From Symploca sp. SIO2C1 (GTDB lineage Bacteria > Cyanobacteriota > Cyanobacteriia > Cyanobacteriales > Coleofasciculaceae), in the NCBI GenBank assembly GCA_010692635.1, contig JAAHGL010000005.1:20130-84129 (forward strand): a stretch of 64,000 bases of DNA. The letters are read 5' to 3'. Positions 58,452-64,000 of this stretch are shown piece after piece. Every line of letters begins with the position of its first letter. The first letter of the stretch is position 1. The translations under genes and the position numbers were made by a program. The notes below the pieces were generated by a model. The model did not search any database. It worked only from the letters and a program-made list of their open reading frames with translations, and was not told the DNA's origin.

Positions 58452-59792
58452 CTACAAGGAATTGTTTTCTCCATTGCTTTTTGTAACTCTCTCATTACGA
58501 TTGGGATCGCCGAGGCGACCGGGGGAGTGAGTTGTACTAAAATCTACATTAGGTGAGATGCCCCATGCTTGGGATAGTTTTCCTAGTAACTCATCTTGCT
58601 GTTTCCGTAAGGTGAGGATATCACCACTGTTGTTGTTGATAATGGCAAAACAAACTGAATTGTGCTCGCGGGTTGGCATGATGCCAGCCAAAGCACTTAC
58701 TTGGTTGAGAGTTCCGGTTTTAACAGCACTACCAATAGGAATGTTCCGATCTTCCATCGTTCCCTCTGTGTCACGTCCAGCAACTGGGAATAAATCGGCA
58801 ACGGTGAGTTGATGGGGTTGGAGAAAATGTTCCATTGCTATCAGCATGGCACAAGCAGCACGAGGAGAAATCCGATTGGCGACACCTAAGCCAGAACCAT
58901 TAATCAACTGAATTTCGGTAGGGGGAACATTAGCTAACTTTGCTGCTGCTTGGGAGACATTCTGAGCACCGCCGACAGCATCTGCCAACATTTGGGCAAG
59001 AACGTTGTTGCTGTAGATATTCATCTCCCGCAGGATATCAGTTAAGGATAGGGAACGGTGACGCAACAGCAAGAATGCTTCGCTAATGGGAGTAGTAGCT
59101 ACTTTCACCTCGCCAGTAATTTCTACTTGTGGTTTTGGGGTTCCTAGGGGCATTTCGTTATACTGCTCAGCAGCAGCGGCTGGCAAACTTCTACTGTCTA
59201 ATCCTTGCTTGAGGAGTTGACCGGCAGTTGCAGGGTTTTTCTTAAAGTTCATATAGAAATCACCAGCAATCACCAGGTTTCCTTGAACACGATTGATACC
59301 TAGCTCCTGAAGGCTGTTACCCAAAGCGATCGCTTCTTCCCAGACAAAGAAGGGGTCACCACTGCCAGTAATCACTAAATCTCCCTCCAATATCCCATCC
59401 TTCACCGGTGCAGTAGCACTAACTAAAGTTTCAAACTGATGATTGGGAGCCCATTTAGACAATGCTGCTATAGTAGTAGCAATTTTAGTGAAGGAAGCCG
59501 CAGATAAAGGCACTGTATCCTGGTTTGAGGCAAGCTTTCTCAATCCAGACTGCATCCATATCCCTTGGTTTTGTTCTTTTGCCCCTCTCCTACTCAAGTC
59601 TTGGAGATATTGGCGCATAATGGCTTCCGCAGTAGCATCTGTCTCAGAGGGTAGTTTAAATAAATCTAGCTCACTCCAAGCTAAAGTTTGGGCTGCCATT
59701 GGAGTTGCTAATTGCAATCCCACAATTTTGAACAATACAGCGACCAAGCCGAAGGTTACTAATCCAGCACCCAATCTATTTAACATCACCAT
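58452..59792 (-). CDS. dacB: D-alanyl-D-alanine carboxypeptidase/endopeptidase (PBP4, S13 family)
   Basis: A low-molecular-weight penicillin-binding protein of 446 residues that trims or cross-cuts peptidoglycan peptides in the periplasm. The N-terminal hydrophobic segment (GAGLVTFGLVAVLFKIVGL) is a signal anchor. The three active-site motifs of serine PBPs are present: SFTK with nucleophile S100, YSNN and KTG (GSAVKTGTLNQ). The inserted domain between first and second motifs is present but shorter than in E. coli PBP4. The C-terminal tail HSPGRLGDPNRNERVTKSNG is low-complexity and may derive from nearby repeat sequence (a family 1 MITE-like terminus lies at 58439-58450, next to its stop). 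Confidence 0.92.
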   Translation of the reverse strand: MVMLNRLGAGLVTFGLVAVLFKIVGLQLATPMAAQTLAWSELDLFKLPSETDATAEAIMRQYLQDLSRRGAKEQNQGIWMQSGLRKLASNQDTVPLSAASFTKIATTIAALSKWAPNHQFETLVSATAPVKDGILEGDLVITGSGDPFFVWEEAIALGNSLQELGINRVQGNLVIAGDFYMNFKKNPATAGQLLKQGLDSRSLPAAAAEQYNEMPLGTPKPQVEITGEVKVATTPISEAFLLLRHRSLSLTDILREMNIYSNNVLAQMLADAVGGAQNVSQAAAKLANVPPTEIQLINGSGLGVANRISPRAACAMLIAMEHFLQPHQLTVADLFPVAGRDTEGTMEDRNIPIGSAVKTGTLNQVSALAGIMPTREHNSVCFAIINNNSGDILTLRKQQDELLGKLSQAWGISPNVDFSTTHSPGRLGDPNRNERVTKSNGENNSL

Positions 59793-59924
59793 CTCTCTTT
59801 TACTTTGCTGTAGCCCTGATTACACAAGTTAAAGTTGCCTTAGGGAGTATTTTCAACAAACATAAAGTTTAAGTTACTTGAAGTGCTTCTGGTAAAATTT
59901 TGAATGTTTATATAACTTTGAGCA

Positions 59925-60962
59925 ATGGCATCGACTCGCGCAAGGATTGCAATTGACGCAATGGGAGGGGATCACGCCCCTGGAGAAATCGTTGCTGGAG
60001 CTATTAGGGCACAGGCTGAATTGGGGGTAGAGATTTTGTTGGTGGGTGATCCTCAACAAATAGAACCTTACCTCGAACAACACACCGGTTCTTACAAACT
60101 GGAAATCGTAGCTGCTGAAGATGTCATTGCCATGGATGAGGAGCCTTTGGTGAGCTTGAGGCGAAAGCCTAAGGCTTCGATCAATGTGGCGATGAACTTA
60201 GTCAAGCAAAAGCGTGCTGATGCCGTAGTTTCCGCAGGTCATTCTGGGGCAGTGATGGCAGCTGCTCTACTCCGTTTACGTTGCCTAAAAGGCATTGATC
60301 GTCCAGCAATCGGTGCTGTTTTTCCGACAATGGTGGCCGGTAAACCAGTAATTGTCTTGGATGTGGGAGCGAATGTAGATTGTAAACCTAAATATTTGGA
60401 GCAGTTTGCCGTAATGGGAACGGTATATAGTCAATATGTCTTGGGTATTAGCGAACCCAAAGTAGGACTGCTCAATATTGGGGAAGAAGATTGTAAAGGT
60501 AATGATTTAGCCATCCGCACTTACCAGCTGCTGCAAGAGAATCCTAGAGTTGATTTTCTTGGTAATGCTGAAGGTAGAGATGTTCTCTCAGGTACTTTTG
60601 ACGTGATTGTATGTGATGGCTTTGTTGGCAATGTTTTACTCAAGTTTGCCGAAGCAGTAGGAGAAATTCTGCTGCAAATGCTCCGAGAGGAATTACCTCA
60701 AGGATTACGAGGACAGCTAGGTGTAGGGTTCCTCAAACCCAACCTCAAACGACTGAAGCAGCGCATTGATCATGCAGAACATGGAGGAGGACTGCTCCTA
60801 GGGGTAGCAGGAATTTGCATTATTAGTCACGGTAGTTCCCAAGCTCCGTCGATTTTTAATGCTATTCGTTTAGCCAAAGAGGCTATTGATAACCAGGTAC
60901 TAGAGCGAATTCAGTCCCAGAATTTACCCTCTGTGTCTTCATCACTTGTTAAGGATCAATAA
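59925..60962 (+). CDS. plsX: Phosphate acyltransferase PlsX
   Basis: PlsX makes acyl-phosphate from acyl-ACP, feeding PlsY and membrane lipid synthesis. The 345-residue protein has ARIAIDAMGGDHAPGEIVAG, MDEEPLVSLRRKPKASINVA, VVSAGHSGAVMAAALLRLRC, GVLL-type region AEGRDVLSGTFDVIVCDGFV and HAEHGGGLLLGVAGICIISH. It starts at ATG 59925, and it is upstream of fabH by 60 bp, the usual bacterial order, probably one operon. Divergent from dacB with a 132-bp shared promoter region. Confidence 0.97.
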   Translation: MASTRARIAIDAMGGDHAPGEIVAGAIRAQAELGVEILLVGDPQQIEPYLEQHTGSYKLEIVAAEDVIAMDEEPLVSLRRKPKASINVAMNLVKQKRADAVVSAGHSGAVMAAALLRLRCLKGIDRPAIGAVFPTMVAGKPVIVLDVGANVDCKPKYLEQFAVMGTVYSQYVLGISEPKVGLLNIGEEDCKGNDLAIRTYQLLQENPRVDFLGNAEGRDVLSGTFDVIVCDGFVGNVLLKFAEAVGEILLQMLREELPQGLRGQLGVGFLKPNLKRLKQRIDHAEHGGGLLLGVAGICIISHGSSQAPSIFNAIRLAKEAIDNQVLERIQSQNLPSVSSSLVKDQ

Positions 60963-61022
60963 CCAAAAGCACCCTTTGACTTTGAGTTTGGTGCATATTC
61001 CAGCAACCAACGGAGAATTGTC

Positions 61023-62027
61023 TTGAATCAACTAGGGATAGGCATTGCTATTACTGGGAGTGGTTCTGCAACGCCAGAAGTGACTCTCGATAACTATCAA
61101 CTCAGCCAGATAGTGGAAACTTCTGATGAGTGGATTACGGCTAGAACAGGAATTAGGGAAAGGCATCTAGTAGGTGCAGAAGGTAGTTTGAGGGCAATTG
61201 CTACAACAGCAGCTCAAAGAGCGATCGCGATGGCGGGACTTGCCCCAACTGACCTGGATCTAATTATTCTGGCAACTTCGACTCCAGATGACTTGTTTGG
61301 TAGTGCTAGCCAAGTTCAAGCATCCCTGGAAGCATCAAAGGCGGTTGCTTTTGATTTAACCGCAGCTTGCTCTGGGTTTGTTTTTGGTCTGGTAACAGCA
61401 TCTCAGTTTATCCGGACTGGAGTTTATCAGAATGTCTTACTGATTGGGGCTGATATTCTTTCTCGGTGGGTAGATTGGTCTGACCGGACTACCTGTGTCT
61501 TATTTGGGGATGGTGCTGGAGCTGTAGTCTTACAAGCTAATGAGAGTGATCACCTGTTAGGGTTTGAACTCCGCAGTAATGGCACTCAAAATAGTTGTCT
61601 TCAGTTAGATTACACATCACAAAATAAAGAAATTGTCAAGGGTGTTGTTGTTGGGCAGGGTACTTATCGACCAATTGCCATGAACGGTAAGGAAGTTTAT
61701 CGTTTTGCGGTGCAAAAAGTGCCGGAAGTTATAGAAAAGGCTTTATTTCGGGCAAATATCACTGCGGAGGAAGTAGATTGGTTACTGTTACACCAAGCTA
61801 ATCAGCGGATTCTTGATGCAGTTGCTCAACGACTGGGTATTTCTAAGGAAAAGGTTTTGAGTAATCTTGCTCATTATGGTAATACCTCAGCAGCTTCTAT
61901 TCCCCTAGCACTAGATGAAGCGGTGCGGGAGGGTAAAATTCAACCGGGAGATGTGATTGCTACTGCTGGTTTTGGTGCAGGCTTGACTTGGGGTAGTACT
62001 ATTTTTCGCTGGGGTAGGACTTCATAG
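61023..62027 (+). CDS. fabH: Beta-ketoacyl-ACP synthase III (FabH)
   Basis: FabH starts fatty acid synthesis by condensing acetyl-CoA with malonyl-ACP. The 334-residue protein carries the catalytic triad in AACSGFVFG (Cys), LLLHQANQRI (His) and AHYGNTSAASIPLAL (Asn). The start is TTG 61023 with GGAG (61012-61015) 7 nt upstream, which supports it. It follows plsX. The usual next gene, fabD, is absent: a hairpin and repeats follow instead, which breaks the plsX-fabH-fabD order seen elsewhere. Confidence 0.96.
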   Translation: MNQLGIGIAITGSGSATPEVTLDNYQLSQIVETSDEWITARTGIRERHLVGAEGSLRAIATTAAQRAIAMAGLAPTDLDLIILATSTPDDLFGSASQVQASLEASKAVAFDLTAACSGFVFGLVTASQFIRTGVYQNVLLIGADILSRWVDWSDRTTCVLFGDGAGAVVLQANESDHLLGFELRSNGTQNSCLQLDYTSQNKEIVKGVVVGQGTYRPIAMNGKEVYRFAVQKVPEVIEKALFRANITAEEVDWLLLHQANQRILDAVAQRLGISKEKVLSNLAHYGNTSAASIPLALDEAVREGKIQPGDVIATAGFGAGLTWGSTIFRWGRTS

Positions 62028-62029
62028 CT

Positions 62030-62089
62030 CCCCGACTTCTTTGTTGAAGAAGGTGATTAACCAAGGCAAACCCGAAGAAGAAGTCGGGG
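62030..62089. repeat. CCCCGACTTCTT hairpin after fabH
   Basis: CCCCGACTTCTT (62030-62041) pairs perfectly with AAGAAGTCGGGG (62078-62089), with a 36-bp loop. One half recurs at about 63225 (CTGACTTCTTTATTGAAGAA). It may be a dispersed repeat that also serves as a fabH terminator; the following T-run is weak. Confidence 0.7.
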
Positions 62090-62360
62090 ATCTTGCTTTT
62101 GGTTGCGATCGCCTACCTGTTGGCTTTGATTTTCTGCTATTATATTTAAGAATGGGGTAGGTGTGCGCCTATAGAGGTGGTCCTCTATCAGTAAGGAATA
62201 GAGTTAATCTAGAATCTCAATTTACGTGGCATTTGTAGATGAGGAATTAAACCACAAAGGCACAAAGGACACAAAGGGAAGAGAAAGTTGAGATCGCTAA
62301 TAGTTCCCAGGCTTCTTGATTAACGAGCAGTTGCAGAAGGTTTAAGACGACGCCATATTA
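62090..62360. other. Gap between fabH and the duplicated block
   Basis: A HIP1-like GCGATCGC (about 62105) and an A/C-rich tract (CACAAAGGCACAAAGGACAC, about 62256) are present. No gene is supported. Confidence 0.5.
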
Positions 62361-62624
62361 ATGTTACAACTACACCAGAAGCAGGACTATATTGATTTTG
62401 CTTTACCCATGCCTGAGAACAATCCAGATATCCTCGCACAGAATCGTCGTATTAACGAACTTACACGAAAATTCGGCAAGCTGGAGATGAGCATAAATAC
62501 TTTGGAACAAGCTATTGAACCTCAAGGCTGGATTAGTCAAGCTTTTGAGAAGGTTGAAGAACATCTTGATGAACAAGATCGAAAAATCAATCGTTTAGAG
62601 CAAAATATGAATCACAATACATAA
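62361..62624 (+). CDS. Truncated copy of a small coiled-coil protein
   Basis: An 87-residue frame whose residues about 11-86 are identical to residues 14-89 of the protein at 63248. It contains FALPMPENNPDILAQNRRIN, then GKLEMSINTLEQAIEPQGWI, and a helical C-terminus. Compared with the intact copy it ends early (NHNT) because a deletion of about 145 bp joins it to downstream sequence. Whether it is expressed is unknown. It begins at ATG 62361 in unrelated sequence. Confidence 0.65.
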   Translation: MLQLHQKQDYIDFALPMPENNPDILAQNRRINELTRKFGKLEMSINTLEQAIEPQGWISQAFEKVEEHLDEQDRKINRLEQNMNHNT

Positions 62625-62793
62625 ATGAAGTTGAGGCTCTTGAGCTTGTTGAGTAATTATTTTTATGGAGACTAATAAAATAAACCACAGAGGCACAGAG
62701 GGCACAGAGGATGGGACTGAGCAATAATGCTGAAGGTTGGTTGAAGCAGGCTAAGGAGCAGTTTGAAGCGGGAGATTTTGAAGGTGCGATCGC
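62391..62793 (+). repeat. Segmental duplication, copy 1 (deletion derivative)
   Basis: It matches 63287-63835 nearly base for base, except that the section corresponding to about 63515-63659 is missing at 62612/62613. It stops being similar right after GTGCGATCGC. Between the copies lies an unrelated small gene (62906-63190). Confidence 0.9.
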
Positions 62794-62827
62794 AAGCACC
62801 AGGAATTGGGCAAGGCTGGGTGGCTAA
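62711..62827 (+). pseudogene. Truncated TPR gene start, 38 codons
   Basis: ATG 62711 reads MGLSNNAEGWLKQAKEQFEA then GDFEGAIASTRNWARLGG and TAA. The first 28 codons duplicate the TPR gene start at 63753 with one substitution (Ser for Gly). After the GCGATCGC the sequence switches to unrelated DNA, so this is a broken copy. Confidence 0.8.
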
Positions 62828-62905
62828 ATTAGCATTATCAGATTTTTTTGACTATTGGCGTTTGGGCATCAATCAAGCTGTATTTCGGACAAAATGAGGT
62901 GATCT

Positions 62906-63190
62906 ATGAAAGTAGAAGAAGCTCTTAAAAAACTTAATGATGTTCATCTGGTAGCTGAATTTGTTGGAGGCCCCGATAGACGCATTATTGGTGGTACTGA
63001 AAGAACCAATGAACTTGGTTTCAATGTCTATAGTGACTCATTCGCCATTTATCAAGAAGGTGATACTTGGTTAGTTGTTATTACTGGTCCCGGACATCTA
63101 GATACTACCAAGCGGACAGCTACATTGGCTGAAGCAATCAGTCAAACTTGCCAATTGTACGAGGTTCAAAAAGCTAAGATTGCTCCTTGA
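62906..63190 (+). CDS. Small conserved-looking protein between duplicated blocks
   Basis: A 94-residue soluble protein, MKVEEALKKLNDVHLVAEFV, then FNVYSDSFAIYQEGDTWLVV and ATLAEAISQTCQLYEV. It is a mixed alpha/beta sequence with a normal codon pattern, and ATG 62906 has AGGTG about 6 nt upstream. No family is recognised with confidence. It is flanked by two copies of a duplicated block, so it may have been carried in the rearrangement. Confidence 0.6.
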   Translation: MKVEEALKKLNDVHLVAEFVGGPDRRIIGGTERTNELGFNVYSDSFAIYQEGDTWLVVITGPGHLDTTKRTATLAEAISQTCQLYEVQKAKIAP

Positions 63191-63247
63191 TAAAAATACC
63201 AATAGAGGCACAGAGGACAATAGCTCCCTGACTTCTTTATTGAAGAA

Positions 63248-63589
63248 TTGGCTCACGCGATCGCGCTAAAATCAGACTATAGTAATATTGATTTTGCTTT
63301 ACCCATGCCTGAGAACAATCCAGATATCCTCGCACAGAATCGTCGTATTAACGAACTCACACGAAAATTCGGCAAGCTGGAGATGAGCATAAATACTTTA
63401 GAACAAGCTATTGAACCTCAAGGATGGATTAGTCAAGCTTTTGAGAAGGTTGAAGAACATCTTGATGAACAAGATCGAAAAATCAATCGTTTAGAGCAAA
63501 ATATGAATCACAATTTTGCCGAACTTCGTAGTTCTCTTAACCACATTATTGATCATCTGACTAAGATTTCGGATCTCCCCGAAGAATAG
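63248..63589 (+). CDS. Small coiled-coil protein (full-length copy)
   Basis: A 113-residue frame from TTG 63248 (an ATG at 63305 is a possible start). Residues about 20-113 are helical: NNPDILAQNRRINELTRKFG, then FEKVEEHLDEQDRKINRLEQ and AELRSSLNHIIDHLTKISDL, a heptad pattern that suggests a coiled coil or adaptor. No function is known. A truncated copy precedes it at 62361. A partial TPR gene follows, so the pair may be a small operon. Confidence 0.65.
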   Translation: MAHAIALKSDYSNIDFALPMPENNPDILAQNRRINELTRKFGKLEMSINTLEQAIEPQGWISQAFEKVEEHLDEQDRKINRLEQNMNHNFAELRSSLNHIIDHLTKISDLPEE

Positions 63590-63835
63590 AGATAAGGAGA
63601 AGAAGGGAGATAATAATTATAGAGAACGCAATCTTCTATACAGCAAGCCCTAATTACGACACATAAATGAAGTTGAGGCTCTTGAGCTTGTTGAGTAATT
63701 ATTTTTATGGAGACTAATAAAATAAACCACAGAGGCACAGAGGGCACAGAGGATGGGACTGGGTAATAATGCTGAAGGTTGGTTGAAGCAGGCTAAGGAG
63801 CAGTTTGAAGCGGGAGATTTTGAAGGTGCGATCGC
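63287..63835 (+). repeat. Segmental duplication, copy 2 (complete form)
   Basis: The complete counterpart of 62391-62793, including the coiled-coil frame, ATGAAGTTGAGGCTCTTGAG and the TPR gene start. It ends in similarity at GCGATCGC (63828-63835). Confidence 0.9.
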
Positions 63836-64000
63836 TTCTTATAATCAGGCTCTAGAAATTAAGCCTGATAACCATCATACTTGGTACGATCAGGGTCGGA
63901 CACTGGATCAATTAGGACGATATGAAGAGGCTATAGCCTCTTTAGACCAAGCTATACAAATTAAACCTGATTGGCATCGGAAGAGCACCAGGCTGAACTC
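63753..64000 (+). CDS. TPR protein, 3' end outside window
   Basis: From ATG 63753 the frame stays open to the window edge (82 codons). It reads MGLGNNAEGWLKQAKEQFEA, then DFEGAIASYNQALEIKPDNH and EEAIASLDQAIQIKPDWH: two classical 34-residue TPR units. The protein is expected to be a protein-interaction scaffold; its full domain set lies beyond the window. The preceding 50 bp contain ACAGAGGCACAGAGGGCACA, a short tandem repeat. Confidence 0.85.
   Translation, partial: MGLGNNAEGWLKQAKEQFEAGDFEGAIASYNQALEIKPDNHHTWYDQGRTLDQLGRYEEAIASLDQAIQIKPDWHRKSTRLN

Noticed and set aside
58172..58530. Frames across the tRNA-Leu gene
   Set aside because: They overlap a perfect tRNA on both strands and have no coding character.

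Overview
The window is chromosomal DNA of a cyanobacterium. The evidence is direct: an NDH-1 subunit (ndhH) and a CRR7-family protein, phylloquinone genes (menF and menA), many GCGATCGC (HIP1) octamers, a PatA-like response regulator, a TPR-CHAT protein, a PEP-CTERM protein and a large load of short tandem and dispersed repeats. The repeat load and large intergenic gaps suggest a filamentous, large-genome species. A Moorena-like relative is a guess, not a finding.

Layout. 0-6.3 kb: ndhH 5' part, a secreted helical-repeat protein, a membrane-anchored metallophosphoesterase, a DUF2232 membrane protein and a Crp-family regulator. 6.3-18 kb: a very acidic coiled-coil protein and an Hsp70/actin-like ATPase in tandem, a secreted three-repeat lectin, a PIN toxin-antitoxin pair bracketed by two duplicated mini-CRISPR arrays, a second Hsp70-like protein with a membrane tail and a small membrane protein. 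18-27 kb: an orphan BcsB-like protein, a PatA-like regulator, a TPR-CHAT protease-like protein and an unknown 406-residue protein. 27-34 kb: a group 2 sigma factor, DUF760, moaE, a PEP-CTERM protein, a methyltransferase, an MNT antitoxin whose HEPN partner is reduced to 17 codons, and a membrane protein. 34-46 kb: a second large membrane protein, divergent menF/menA, an SGNH-hydrolase-like protein, a kinase fragment, rlmH, mutS and an Rpn-family fragment. 46-53 kb: a ferredoxin-like protein, a CAP-domain protein, fni, a MscS channel with a DEP tail, sbcD and CRR7. 53-58 kb: a four-gene cassette that looks like phosphonate metabolism (phosphonopyruvate decarboxylase, 2-aminoethylphosphonate-type transaminase, AMP-forming ligase, acyl carrier protein). 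58-64 kb: tRNA-Leu(GAG), a D-Ala-D-Ala carboxypeptidase, plsX-fabH, and a segmental duplication carrying a coiled-coil gene plus the start of a TPR gene.

The most unusual feature is how repeats interact with genes. Four copies of one short inverted-repeat element (102-125 bp, flanked by 9-bp direct repeats) can be delimited exactly. One lies in frame inside the phosphonopyruvate decarboxylase gene, adding 37 codons with its target duplication, and one is nested inside another repeat. A different double-palindrome element sits in frame, and in the same reading frame, in both the acidic coiled-coil gene and the adjacent Hsp70-like gene. A heptamer array is translated within a large membrane protein. 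Heptanucleotide arrays, mostly of the pattern TT-NNN-AA, fill about twenty intergenic sites, and several genes take their last codons and stop from a repeat.

The genes are mostly monocistronic or in short runs. The credible functional groups are the menF/menA divergent pair, plsX-fabH, the toxin-antitoxin pair, the coiled-coil/Hsp70 pair and the phosphonate-like cassette.
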